From the NCBI GenBank assembly GCA_951230915.1, contig OX579633.1:27252574-27316573 (forward strand): a stretch of DNA of 64,000 bases, written 5' to 3'. Position numbers and translations under genes: made by a program. This DNA is from Antitrichia curtipendula. Its lineage: Eukaryota > Streptophyta > Bryopsida > Hypnales > Leucodontaceae. Shown piece by piece: positions 33,701 through 46,000 of the stretch (positions are counted from its first letter, which is position 1; each line of letters begins with the position of its first letter). The notes below the pieces were generated by a model, which had not been told where the DNA came from, did not search any database, and saw only the letters and a program-made list of their open reading frames with translations.

Positions 33701-36239
33701 ATGTGGTTATTCTTTTGCGTGGGACTGGATCCGGAGATATCACGATCTCATTCTATCATACTTCATTACTTACTGTTTAATACTCTTGAACTCACTGTGA
33801 GTTTTGTAAATGCATTTTTCAAATACTTGACTTTCCCATTTCTTAAGAGTCATTTTAAACTTTACTCATTTTGTAAGGCACATTGTAAATATTATTGTAT
33901 GATTATATGTGAAATCCATTTGTGAGTTAGAGTTATGATTTCAATTGGATAATTTTGACCTCCATAATTAACGTCGTGCGTGAATATACTAAGATGTGTT
34001 TGTATAGTATGCAAGTTCATTTCCTGTCGTGAGATCTCACGATGGACTGTAGGGGCGATTTTAACTGACATGTATTGTCGTACTCATTGTGCACAGCGTC
34101 AGTCTCTCTTCTTCTTTTGTTAAATCGCATATCATGTTGCTGGGGATAATGAAATTGTATTTAACTCTGAAGTATTTTATTTCTGTTTCTCCAAAACAAC
34201 CGATGGATCATTGCATTTAGAATGGTAAGCAAGATTGAAGCCATGACATATGGCATTAAGAAATTAAAGCAAAGTAAAGAGATAAATGAAGAGAATAGAG
34301 CAAAGAGAAACATGAAGACTAAGTGAAGGAGCAAAGTGGGGGACCTACACTCCAGCAATCTCCATCACGTCTGAAGACGATGGTAAGGTCCCATCATGTC
34401 TCGCGAAGATGGGGGAATGCTAGGAAGCGGTATCTTCAATAGATTTTATTAGTGTGGGCCTCATAATGTTCAGCTACTTAGTTCAATCAGGAGATCGCAC
34501 GATCTTCCCTCTTGCCGTCCAAGGAATTTAATGGATCACCATGTACATGTCCGATAGTACAAACAGTTGTGCGTCTTTCGTCCCCGTAATGTCCTCCATT
34601 TTGGTTTATGTAATAGGGGATGATAGTTGTAGTTGTGCTTCTGCAATTTGTTGGGCGTGTTCCTCCTATTGTCAGCAAGACTTCACCCTAAAACCGCTGA
34701 AGTCTTGATTTGAATTTGTTTACATAATCTTGTCTCTATGGCTTGATCGGGATATCTCATGGTCGTGTGACTTTGCCTCTAATGGATACTCTGAACTTTG
34801 TAATTCTCTCGCTGCAATGTAATGCAGATCCTTCTTTTCTTTTGTATTAATTTTTGGATCTCATATTATTTATGCCTAATTCCACTTTCTGTATTTAAAA
34901 AAATCATTTATCTGCATGCCTCACTAGTCTTGCATTTTTGGACTGCAGTCACATTCTACACGAAATATTAACTTTCCTAAGCTCATCTGCAAATGAGATT
35001 TTCACTTGATGTTCTCTTTTCTAATCTGCCAGTTCTATTCGATACGCGGTTCTGTAGTAATGCATATTGATCGTGATATCTCACGATCATTCGACGTCCT
35101 CTTCTGTCTTTACATCATTTATGTGTGCTGAGATGTACTTGGTCTTTGCAGAAGGCGATGCTCCTTGTACTGACTGGGGATCTCTGCGTTAAGGGCGGTG
35201 TGGAGGATCTTCCACAGAATATACAAATACGGGCTGGCTTCCACGATCTTCTGTGATATCTTGTTGAAGAAACTCACTGTGGCTTGTGGGCGGCAGTGCA
35301 ACCTTCGACATTAGCTGTTCTCCTTCGACGTATTCTACCGCTGGAGATTCTTTCAAGGTTCCTTTTCTTTTCTGGATCCGACAATCTATACAAGAACCAA
35401 CTGTATCCGCGGCGTCATGCACTACTGAGGACTCTTTCAAGTAATCCTCGGACGCGCAGGGTACTCTTGAATGACATTGTCGTAATGTTTGTTCTCGATC
35501 CTCTGAATTTGGGCACGTCTGCATTTACTTCAACCGGCGTTGCATGTGAGGGATGATGTAGATACTTCAAATTGGCAATGTGCACACGTTATAGGACCGC
35601 GCTTTGATTGGTCATGGGCCCAGAAATAAGCATAGGTTCACATGGAACTAGTGGCACTTATTTGATTGGCACCCATTCGATTTGAATGGCATGTATTTGT
35701 TGCATCCAAATGATTATAAAGTCATTTTTGCTCGTTATCACTTGGGTTGTGCAGAGTCATCGCTTTGGCTGTTTTGTATTGTATTTTCAAGTAGTGGGTT
35801 CGCCCTATTCGTTTCACCAAAAAGTAAAAGATGATTATGAATTGGTGAATCCACCTTCTGTATTTCACTATTATTACAACTTATCAAATGTCCGTAACTG
35901 CATGATTGTTTTGCCTCATCACATCTTTCTTCTTGGGTAATGCTCTGCGAAATATGTCGTGACATCTCCCGATTTGTAATGTCGCATATTTAAAGCCAAC
36001 CCTAAATATGAAGCCACTCCTTACAGTAAATATGGGAGTTGACATCATCCAAAATGCATCAATTTGTTCCTACACTTTAAATCCAAAAGGGATACAATTC
36101 CACTGCATCAACAATCTCCCGATGACTCCACATCCTAAGGTAGTGTAAGCCTCCATCAAAAGGCATTGCAGCCTCAGTTTACATAAGATCAGGATATCCT
36201 ACGATGCCCTAAACCTTCTCGAAGTCCAGAATTCCTGCT
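33701..36239 (+). other. 3' flank of the plus gene, with palindrome cluster E
   Basis: No supported gene up to the right terminal repeat. Palindrome sites lie at 33,730-33,746 (partial), 34,026-34,043 (GTCGTGAGATCTCACGAT), 34,486-34,503, 34,746-34,763, 35,070-35,087 (ATCGTGATATCTCACGAT), 35,956-35,973 and 36,188-36,205. The last is only 35 bp from the right terminal repeat. Short frames at 35.2-35.5 kb overlap on both strands and are not convincing. Confidence 0.6.
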
Positions 36240-36267
36240 AAAGTCCAGAAGTAGTTAAATGTGGCAT
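36240..36267 (-). repeat. Right terminal inverted repeat, copy 1
   Basis: Read inward it is ATGCCACATTTAACTACTTC plus TGGACTTT, differing from the left end at one base. The CCAT duplication follows at 36,268-36,271. A second GGACTT copy lies just inside (36,230s), where the left end has its small hairpin. Confidence 0.88.
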
Positions 36268-36271
36268 CCAT

Positions 36272-37744
36272 TTGTTGGCTGGAGTTTCAAAATTCCAGCT
36301 GACTTTGCATTTTTACTCCATCGGAGGAAATTTGTGAAAAAATCCCCTCCAAATTGAGGGGGACTTTACGAATAACTCTATTGAACTAATTTTTGTTCTG
36401 TTTTCATGTTTGTGACACTCTGAAAGTAACATCTTAAAAGCTTAAAATACACCACTTTTTGAAATTTTCTATTAGATTCTGTTAGTTTGAGTTCAAGGAG
36501 TACATCAGTTATATCGTAATATTTATCACTCTTATCTCCATTTTTGCTAAAGTTTTTATGCTAATTTTAAATATTCATGTAATTATTATAAATTTCATTA
36601 AAAAATAATTCAAAAAATAGTATTGGTTTTTTTTTAATATCTTTAATTATAAAAAACTAAAGTTTAAATTTGTACATATATTACTATATGAAAAAAAATT
36701 CAAATTTTTGAAAGGTGTCTTCTAATATTAAAAACTATTGAAGTTTGATCATGCAAGAACGTGGAATGTTGAACAAGGGTTCCAAAACAGACCTCATAGT
36801 TATTTGGGGGAGAACAATTCTTAACTACCTATAAAAAAAAAACCCTTATATCTTTTATTTCACTTATTAGAATGGAATGAGTGTAAATTTCTTAGTAGAT
36901 ACAAAATACTTCTTCAAGACTTTTTTTCAATTTCTAAAAATATTTATTTTAGCTACTTCAAAGTGTAAGTGAATTGAAAAACAAACATAAATCTCTAAGT
37001 ACAAACTTGTTTACTTGCAAATTGGCTCTTTTGAAAGCTAGAAGAAATATCCATTCTACATAAAAAGTTTCAGAAAAACATTGTCAAGAATTGCATTCAT
37101 AGGAGCTTGCCCCAAAATGCAAAAAGTGATTTTGATCATTGAAAGACTTGTAGACATTGAAAGGTAATAGTACCAAATTGCGACATGTTTGCAAAAATGT
37201 CCCATCTAGATTCTTGCTTAAAATGTAAATCTTCTTAATACAAGAGATTGGGATTGATTTTCGATAAATATATTTTCATCACTTTATAATTTCATAGTCT
37301 ATTGAATTTTTACTATTTTCTAAAGGTAAAAGCATCTGAGTATTCATTTTCTTGAAACAAAACAACAATCCATTTGTTGAAAAATTATCCATTCCTGTCT
37401 TTTTGAAAATTTGATAAATCTTTGCACTTCAATTCAATAAAATTATAAAGGTGTCTTATAGGCAGTGAAAACAAAAACATATTGCTTTTCTACTGTAGAC
37501 AATAGAAGTGGACTATCCCTGCAATTTCCAATTTCAATTTAGCTGGATTGAACGCATGTACCATTAAGACAATTATTCTACATGTCACTCTAAGGTGAGA
37601 GACATGAATCCCAAGAAGCCAATCACGTACTAACATCCCTTTCATTACATTGGTAACTATTTCCACGAACTTCGCACTTTTCGAGGCACGAGCCTTGAAA
37701 TCTCTGTCTATCCAGTCATAGTTTTTTTTGCCAATAGGATCAGC
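36272..37744. other. AT-rich host intergenic DNA
   Basis: No gene, no palindromes, and no repeat that I could pair within the window. Confidence 0.5.
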
Positions 37745-37749
37745 TTGAA

Positions 37750-38140
37750 ATGCGGTATTTCTTCTTCAAACAATCAAACCTCGAGACAGTGGCAAGCAGA
37801 CTCATTAGCGGACAGGTATTCAATCCTCAATCGACGGGACAATGATTTGATCTATACTATCGGCGGCCAAATTCCAGAAGAGCGGTATGACAGTCGGAGA
37901 AGTACAGCATATGGCCAAATCTTCAGAGTCTCCGAGGTAAAGAACTCCTTGCTTCCTGGTACTTTCCGTATACTATGGAATACATTCCTCTCTTCATGAG
38001 TTCGATCTAGATCACTGTCCTGGTCAAGCGGAATCCCATTTACCAGGTATACCGGAACAAAAGTCAGAGATATATGATCAAATCCAAAACGACTCTGATC
38101 TGAAGCGACCAACAGAGCGCAAATGAGACAAGGAAATCTC
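37750..38140 (-). CDS. Hypothetical coding segment
   Basis: The minus strand is open from about 38,112 to 37,852 and the frame looks protein-like (FGFDHISLTFVPVYLVNGIP, NVFHSIRKVPGSKEFFTSE). No family is recognised. It may belong to the same decayed or multi-exon gene as the segment at 38,616-38,890; no splice links could be established. The opposite strand is also open, so this is a weak call. Confidence 0.25.
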
Positions 38141-38345
38141 TTGAAAGAGCCTCAGCACAAACTAAGGACTAAGAACAGAAGGGGAATTCATTTGGTGAAT
38201 CTGGCATAAAGCAGTCAGTGGCGATATGTCTTGTCTTCGTTGTGGTGTCCTGGTTGTGAAGCGCGGAGCACCAGAAGGTAATTACATCCACAGACGTACA
38301 ATTCCTTCATCCGCAAGCAAGCACAAGAAATTTGGATATGGAGCT

Positions 38346-38561
38346 CACAGGGAGCTCATATCGCGTTCCCGGTGTTCATTCCCGGTGAATTCCCGGTGAG
38401 TCTCAAATTTCCCTGTGTATGTGTAGTTGCAACATGTGTCCAAAATACCTGTAAATAGAAAGTTTTTATAGGTGTCAAATTTTAAAGTTCAGTGGGAAAT
38501 TTGAGACTCACCGGGAATTCACCGGGAATGAACACCGGGAACGCGATATGAACTCCCTGTG
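38346..38561. mobile_element. Foldback MITE, 216 bp
   Basis: Left arm from 38,346 (CACAGGGAGCTCATATCGCG) and right arm ending at 38,561 are inverted repeats of roughly 68 bp with very few mismatches. They include a threefold 'ttcccggtg' internal repeat, and leave only ~80 bp between the arms. It is flanked by a 3-bp duplication GCT (38,343-38,345 and 38,562-38,564). CAC ends and a 3-bp duplication resemble CACTA-type elements, but the class is uncertain. Confidence 0.85.
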
Positions 38562-38615
38562 GCTTCAACTTGCTTGGAAAGCTCGAGTCAGGTCCTCTGA
38601 ATCCCCTCAAGTCAG

Positions 38616-38890
38616 ATTACAGCACTGCCTCTTCGGGAAGAAAAGTCCACGTAGATTCCACAAAGTCAGGAAACATCGGTAATTCTTTCGAGGATTCACT
38701 TTGGGGACGATTTGGGTTCAGCGAAATGCTAAAGTCTTCGAACACGAGACTTGGCAAATCAGCATGTAGTTGACTTCTCTCGAAGTTCAAAAGCCCTTCC
38801 GTAGTCACGTTGGATCCTCCCGTAGTGACAAAGTCGTCACTCTCCAGAGTTGGGTTCCCATACGCCGGTGACTTGTGGGTTGCACTATCC
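38616..38890 (-). CDS. Hypothetical coding segment, possibly a gene fragment
   Basis: The minus strand is open for ~90 codons, beginning near MHCKKDSATHKSPAYGN-like sequence (first residues uncertain), then FERSQLHADLPSLVFEDFSI and ending WTFLPEEAVL with a stop. It is rich in Ser, Asp and Glu. No family is recognised; a fragment of a regulatory protein is possible. It sits next to the foldback MITE. Confidence 0.3.
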
Positions 38891-39111
38891 TTTTTGCAAT
38901 GAATGAATATGTACTTTAATTTGCATCAAAAAAGAAAAGAAAGTTTTATCAAATGTCACATCGATCATCTCGATGAGTAAGGTGTGAATGCTGAGAGCAT
39001 GAGATGATGCACCTTTCATGAAGTAAAGGTGTCATCCGTGGCACCCCGTCATCAGTCAAATGCTAACCCTCGTGAAGTAAAATGTCGTCGGGAACTAAGG
39101 AGCAGCTCAAG

Positions 39112-39119
39112 TATAAATA
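39112..39119 (+). promoter_or_regulatory. TATA box of the thaumatin-like gene
   Basis: TATAAATA lies 188 bp before the predicted start codon at 39,300, which fits a transcription start near 39,145 and a ~155-base leader. Confidence 0.6.
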
Positions 39120-39299
39120 CACACCGGCTTCAAATCATCAGCATCTGTATCCATTTCATGCATATGAACTGAGATTCACATGGTTGAGCCCACTAGTACA
39201 TTGTGTTCGTCTTCCCATTGAGAATTGGAGATCGAGTTTCCGAGTTGCACTTCTTGTGCCACTATGGCCACCTTGTCGGCAAAAATCTGATTGCCAGCC

Positions 39300-40363
39300 A
39301 TGGTTCTCACGCTGCTGGCAATCAGCAGTTCTGTGCAAGGTAATGGATTGAACTTTATATACTTGGTTTGAGCTCTGTTTTTGAAGATTCTCACTGCGTA
39401 CATGGAAGGCTCGAGAATCACTATCGATACACTTAAGTTGGCATTCATTTACGTTTCCTTATTGTTGATGCTTTATGTATGGTCTAAGCACCATTTACCC
39501 AATCATAGTCCTGTCATTGACAAATTTGCACTTCATCAACCTGGCTTTCACTTGCAGGCACCACAATCAATGTCCGCAACCAGTGCTCGTTTAATCTTAC
39601 GGCTTGTGATCAAGCTCAAGGCACCAACGTCGAATGCTTCGTACTCAACAACGGTGACTCACATCCTCTCGACGTGGGTACTGTCTGGACAGGAGGTGTA
39701 ATTTGGGGATTTCCAGGTGGCAATGGTTCTACAGTTCTAGGAAACCAGGCCAAGCCTCAAGCAGATCTGGCTGAGTTCACCATCGGCAGCAATGGCCAGG
39801 ACTTTTATGACCTGAGCAATGTGGTAATGAGGGTTATCCTGACCTTCAACTAAATCCCTGGCTGTCATCTTAGAAGCTTCCATCAGCACTAGCATTAGAT
39901 TAAGCTTAAGTAGTTCATGTTAATGTAACTCAATATTAGCCAATCCTGTAACTGAACTTTCATGATGTGATACATTGTTTTCTAGTGTACAAACAATTGA
40001 TTATAAAAATGTCAGAACTAATTAGTGGCTGGGACGGTTGGGTGCTGTACGCAGAATGCCTACAATCTGCCTCTGGGGATCAACGTCACTTCTTTTGTCA
40101 ATGGAGACCAAGCCAATGGTACGCATTGTGGGAGTCCCAGCTGCACGATTCTTGACCTGGACACCTTCTGCCAGCCTCCAAACAAACCCACAGGCCTACC
40201 TGGAGAGGGCTGCTATAACACCGACGGGCCTGGCGATGTTCCCACCAATGGAACTATGCAATTTGATAAGGCCTGCCCCGATGCTTACTCCTACTCCAAG
40301 GACGACACAAAAGTCTACAATTGCGACACTGGCAGCAACTACGATGTGGTCTTCTGCCCATGA
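39300..40363 (+). CDS. Thaumatin-like protein (PR-5 family), small type
   Basis: Three exons: 39,300-39,339, 39,558-39,823 and 40,055-40,363 (205 codons including the stop). Introns are GT-AG, and the phases close exactly. A short hydrophobic start (MVLTLLAISSSVQ) looks like a secretion signal, though shorter than usual; an upstream ATG at 39,264 hits a stop. The mature part follows the family order: INVRNQCSFNLTAC, a tract with GGVIWGFPGG, ADLAEFTIG, FYDLSNV joined across the intron to NAYNLPLGINV, ACPDAYSYSKDD and a C-terminal FCP. I count ten cysteines, as in the small thaumatin-like class, rather than the usual sixteen. The family is extracellular and linked to defence and beta-glucan binding. 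The gene has a TATA box and a polyadenylation signal, no damage, and lies in the host segment between the two element copies. Confidence 0.9.
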
Positions 40364-40502
40364 TGAAATTATCTTTGGTTGCAAAAGGAATCTCACTGGA
40401 AACACGAGTCTTGTTGTTCATAAATAGTTTAAGTTTAGACAACTGTAGTTAAGACGATGAAGGAAAAGAATAAGAACTCCAGCCTTCAGTTGGAGTGGCG
40501 TG

Positions 40503-40508
40503 AATAAA
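40503..40508 (+). terminator. Polyadenylation signal
   Basis: AATAAA 140 bases after the thaumatin-like stop codon. Confidence 0.5.
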
Positions 40509-42114
40509 GAGTCTGTTCATCTTGGTTCCCACTTAAAATCCACTGGATGGCAAGAGTGACACCAAGACTACGTTCCTCGGTTAGAAGGGAGAGACTCTAT
40601 ACTACTTGATAGGAAAACCTCGTGCAGGTTTCTTGGCAGAGTGCAGAAATCGGGGTATAGATTTATGTATGTTTTGTGAAACTCAATGAGTCAGTGGTTG
40701 AGTTTTTGTGAAGGGATCATACCTTTTTGAAAGTTGTAGAAGCTTTCTTTAAAGGGGGATCCATAAATGTGGGGAGAGTTTTTTTTGTTTTTTTTACTCT
40801 TGGGAAGGAGTATGAATGTTGAATATTTATTTTCAATGTTATAAATGTTATTAGTGCATGCTGTCTAAGTGATCTGAAAGGTTTGAATTTTTCATGTGAT
40901 GCTTGGATGATTGGAACTTGTGTTAGTAGTGCCTCTAGCACTTGTTACAACTAGTGGTGGCTTGTATTTTTTAGCCATAATGTGTTGTACAATTGTAATT
41001 TGTACCACTTATATAAGAGACTAGATGGTGTGTTAAAATTCTAGTGTTTTAGCAATGGATGTGTGGTGGCGCTTATTCCTGTTCTTTAAGTAATTTTCCA
41101 TACTTTGAGGTGAAATCAATACGAACATGAAATTATTTTTCACTTGTTGGCAATTTGAGAATATGGAGTTTTTAGAGAAATGAAAATTTCTAATTTTGTA
41201 TGAATATGATACATGAAATGCTTTCTTTGCTTCATACAGATGGAAGGGCCATATCATCATATTTGTTAAAATAGAATTTTTCCCAATGGCCGTCACGTGC
41301 CTAGGAATTTTGATAGGAAGGCTCTTCTCTTATGCATACTTAGAGAAGCCTTGAGTGAGTGTTACTTATACGATCCACCTTGTGTTGTCAAATTCCTGTA
41401 AATTAGATCTTGTATGTAATGTGTGTCAATGGATTCAAATCGATCATAGTGCTTCCTAATCAGCATTGTACGCCATACATGTTTCAATTCACGATCATGG
41501 ACTCCCTCTGGAAACTACGTCCAAAAATAATAGACCAATCTTGTTCTGTAAAACTGAATTGTCTTACTAACGCAAAATATCATTTCAAAACAGAAAGATG
41601 AAGCATTGTTCACAAAAAGATGAAACATCACGGTGCCTTTCTTTGTACAGAAAGTTTTGGATAATGATCTCTTGGATGTAAAGGTGGATGTGCCCACAAT
41701 GATTAAATAGGTCATAGAGTGGCAGAGCAAGTAGAGAGCGAGCAAGCAACGCGTGTAATTGCACTTCCTACATGTGTAAAAGGATGTGTAGGCTTAATAG
41801 AAGATAATGTTGCTAGAGAAGGTAATGCTTGATGATGTACCATAGGTGAAGGTGTGATTTGGCACCTTAGTGCCGAAATTGAGTTTCCTCGTTAGATTCA
41901 TATATATCCATGTTACCTCAGACCATTGACAAAATGGCATTTGTTACATAATTTCAAAAATGACTTAATTTTTGCCAAATCTAATCTTCATGTAGGATAT
42001 AAGGTAACTGTCTACACCTAAAATTGCACAAATATTCAATTTAACATGCTTCCTAATCGATTTTAGAAAGCGGTCAAAATTAGGTGTAGTTACTTTAGTT
42101 CTTTTTGAGGGATG
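40509..42114. other. Intergenic, AT-rich
   Basis: No supported gene or paired repeat between the thaumatin-like gene and the left end of element copy 2. Confidence 0.5.
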
Positions 42115-42142
42115 ATGCCCTATTTAACTACTCTCGGACTTT
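42115..42142 (+). repeat. Left terminal repeat, copy 2
   Basis: Starts ATGCCCTATTTAACTACTCT and runs into CGGACTTT, followed by the conserved small hairpin GGACTTTTAATAGTCC. Confidence 0.8.
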
Positions 42143-42395
42143 TAATAGTCCAGAATTAAAAAAGGGACAAATTCCCCGAGGATTTTTGTTGGCTGTCCAT
42201 AGATCCCTAGGTATTAGCATTTGGCATGCATCAAAGTTGCATCGGTGAGTATTGTCACTTACAAATGATATAGGCCACTAATACAAAGGTATAGTGACCC
42301 CAAAAATTCACTGGAAAAATCAGAAGTGTCAAATATGAGGACAAAATCACGAAATGAGCGATTGCTTTTAGGAATAAGTGCTGGTGCCAAATCCA

Positions 42396-42981
42396 ATCAT
42401 GAGATCACCCGACTAATAGTTGCCTTCAGGCCAGTTGTGCCAGGCTAAAGAGTGCTGAACTGGAGTCACATTGCCTCTTGTAATTTTGAAGAACATCAAC
42501 TGAAGGTGCTTTCATGGCTAATGTATATCTGTTCATGCTTGCCCTCCCTACAGTGACAATGTAGACCCTGAAAGCCCACAATTCCATAAATGACTGACAA
42601 TTGAAAGAGAAGGAGTACACATACTTATAATCCAAACACTGAATTTTGTATTACATCCAATGAAATATGAACCACATCCATTTTAGTAGATCAGAAAACT
42701 TCAGCTATGACTTCATGGACCCTATACTGCACGTAAAGAATAAAACAACAAAAAACAAGTTCATCGTATGTCATCAAGATTTCTTATGCAGTTATATATC
42801 ACAAATGACACTCAGGTGGTAAAAGACTATTCTCTAACAGTTATACTAAAACAAGAAAGTGTACCTTAAAACCTAACTGGTAACAACGCTCACAGGAAGG
42901 AGAACTTGTCGGGAGACCCCACGACGGCCCGCTTGGTGACAGTGCTCATTGGAGGGAGAACTCATCGGAGGACCCCATGAC
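42396..42981. repeat. Diverged palindromes, left flank of copy 2
   Basis: Three diverged sites at 42,396-42,413 (ATCATGAGATCACCCGAC), 42,908-42,925 (GTCGGGAGACCCCACGAC) and 42,964-42,981, in the same position relative to the minus gene as cluster A in copy 1. Confidence 0.65.
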
Positions 42982-43081
42982 GTCTCGCTTAGTGACAACG
43001 CGACACTGAATGTACATTGAGTCGGATAGTCCCGCCCTAAACCCGCATGATGCATTGGTCCAACTTGGACAAGGTACGAAA

Positions 43082-46000
43082 TCATAGGTTCACTTGGTTT
43101 GACTGATCCAAATTCGCTAAGGCAGCCTCCCTACACTTCTTGGAAATCATCCTTGACTTCGGATCTACTATCTTGGACCAAATCGAGTATACTATGCAAG
43201 TAGCGTCCACCTAAGTGGGCTTACTGTTTTCAACAATCCACTTATCATACTAGCAATTCCAATACTGTGATTCCAAGGTTGTTTCAGAGTTATCCGGATG
43301 CCAATACTGCAACAAGAACTTCCCATTATTTACATCTCCTTCCAATCTGCATACGCTGGAAAGTGCTCTTCCTTGCTAGATAGGGCAGACGTCGGGGTCT
43401 TCAGGCCTGACAAAAATCCATGAACCTGGGCGTATGTCCAGCCAAGGGTTGAAGCTCTCTAGTGGCGCTTCATTTGCTGGTCCACAATAAGGTTCTAGAT
43501 CCTCTTCCTCCGGCACTACGTCCACAAGATTGGTAGTTGATCCTGCACGAGGAATTTCTTGTTGTGCCAACCTCCAATCGTACTATGGCCAGAAGCCTTC
43601 CACCAATTCCGCCAGACTTTTGGGTAGTGGTTGCTTCAGTTCAAAGAGGACATTTTGCTAGTACTCCACGTAAGGCTTGAACGCAGTCGCAAATCCATCG
43701 CATTTTGACATTCCATTCTGCCAATATTGGATGTACTTCCCTAATCCTACCATTATGAAACCCTTGTTTACAGTAGCTTTCCGCGCGAATTCCCTAGCTT
43801 TTTTTTTATTTCCTGTCGACTTGGAAACTTTGCTTCCCCACATGGGTTTGAATGGGACCGGCTTGGGACACTCCGAAGGAAGCATCGGCCAACCATTGAT
43901 GTCTTTTTTCCAGAGGCAAAGAGATGGTTTATTAGCCGGAAGCCACTATGAATCGACTGCTGACTTCTTAAACCGCATGAATGGGACCCCATCAATGTCC
44001 ACATAGAACCTGAATAAATGCATCTCCCCCAACCCAATTAATCTAGCGGATCTGTTGCACTGGTAATCCTTGACAAAGGACTTGAAGTCCGCCACCTCCT
44101 GTATGAATTCTGGCATGAAAGAGAGTTCTTGGGATTGCATGAAGGCTTTCATGAGGTCAACAACAACAAAAGTGTTCTTGCTCTTCAAGGCCTTCGAGAG
44201 GTGGCTGAAATAGGCATCAATGTCTTCATGAGTGTGTCCTACAAGTAGAAATCCGACCTAAATTTCCTTGAAGACACCTCGTGTTGTCAACAGTAAAAGA
44301 AATGCCATGAGTTACTTGTTCTTATTATCCTTAGCAGAGTTGTCAAGCTGTAGGTATAAATTTTGAGGAAGTAGGGTGCATCCGGGGGTCCCTCGATCTC
44401 TAAGTCCAGTGAAGTTTATGCTGTCCATACATCTGGACTTTCTTCTTAGCAGAGCCTCGAACATTGAATTCGCAGGTGGATATGGAAAGAGCTCGCTGCC
44501 CTCTCAAATTGGTGGACCCTCCAGCCGCCAAATCAACCTGGCCAATGACAAAATCGTGAAGTTCGAGTCTACTAGCCAACACGATGGAACGTAATGAGCG
44601 TACGCCCCGTCACCATGATCATGAGCTACTATTCCAGTTACGCTCATCGAAAGCTTCTTCAATCCCGCCGTGGCCTTAGTTGTCACCCGCATTCTCGGTA
44701 GAACTGTCTTGAATGTGACCATCTTGTCGTGAATTATACATAATATGTCTTGAGGGTTTCGTTTGGACTCCTCGCATCAGGACGCATACAATCGACGGCA
44801 AGAAGCTTGGTGATTGAGATGTTGAGTCCGTTGCTTCATGAATTCCACGGACTCAGGGCTGCCCTTAGGTGATTTGAGCAGGAACTGCTGGAGTTGATTG
44901 CAGGTACTACACTTCGCGAACAAACTTCCAACGGGCTTAATGGAGACATTGTTGAAATGCTCTTTCTTTTCTACTTATGGCTGACAGGTGGAAGACTGTA
45001 ATTTGCATTCAACTGTACATCCAAAACTAGTACACTTCAGCAACAACTTGAGTAAGAAGAAAAGGAATACAACGAGGAATACGCCTTTGAAAGCAACATC
45101 ATAGGAATCGAAGAGGACTGATCAGGTTGGGGGATCCCTCGATCAATATTGCATTAATCAGAAACTAGGGACACTACCTCGTTGGCATCCGCTTGGATTC
45201 GTTTCCAATTCCTTCCAACAGGCAGAAATTTGATTGTGTCCACGCGTCCGTTGCCCATGGTACGCATTTGGTGGGGCATTTGATCCGCGTTCTCATCTAT
45301 GATCGCTTTTATAGTTCCAGTGACTTGCACAGTTCGAATCCTCAGGCGCTTAACCCCTCTATTACTATGCATCCCCGAAATCACACCTTCGTTGAACCTC
45401 TCGACATAACTGTGGTATGTGGACTTCGGAATACTGTGAATTAGGTACCACGCCGTGCCACAAACTTCCACTCCATGTAGCGTGATGAATTTCCTCTTCC
45501 AATCCCCCGACACTTCGTAAAGTTGTCTACCAACGGAAATGCCATACTTGCAGCGGTCCTTGAACGACTTCAAATAGAATTTCTTCTTTACCAGAAGCGT
45601 CAGGTACTGGCTGAAATGCTGGCAACACAAACGCTTGCAGCACCTCTTTGAGCTGACCATCTGAATCACATCTTCTCCAGTTTTACGGTCATACAGCGAA
45701 TCTTTGAACTCTAAATTGGGCTTGCAAACAGCAAATTGATAAAGGGCTTTCATTCTACCGCCAAGATAAGCTAGAGGATCATCCGTGTCGGAAATGACAG
45801 AGAAGTGATCTACAGTCTCCTTCAACAAACGACCATTGTGAAACCAACACTTGGACATTGGCCACCGAGCATGAGTCATAGTCATGTCCCGATCACCAAC
45901 GAAGACATCGAGGATTGTCACACCTACATATTCTTCACCAAATGTTTCATCTTAAAAATAATCTTCCGGCTTCCAGCAGATTATACGACTCGATGAAATA

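Larger units (their letters stand above)
14793..36267. mobile_element. 21.5-kb TIR transposon, complete copy 1
   Basis: The element is bounded by 28-bp terminal inverted repeats (left 14,793-14,820, right 36,240-36,267) that differ at one position, both beginning ATGCCAYATTTAACTACTTC. A 4-bp duplication CCAT flanks them (14,789-14,792 and 36,268-36,271). Inside are two divergent genes, each transcribed outward: a DUF7869-like protein on the minus strand (16.1-19.5 kb) and a ParB-like/FCP1-like protein on the plus strand (26.5-33.7 kb). A third layer is ~39 copies of an 18-bp palindrome scattered in non-coding parts. The ~4-kb AT-rich core (21.3-25.3 kb) carries nested repeats. A second copy of the family begins at 42,115 with the same terminus. 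The superfamily is not one I recognise. Confidence 0.85.

Noticed and set aside
44380..44397. A palindrome-like sequence inside the copy 2 DUF7869 gene (ATCCGGGGGTCCCTCGAT)
   Set aside because: It lies in conserved coding sequence with a related stretch in copy 1, and its core is GGGTCCC rather than GATC-centred. Probably chance.
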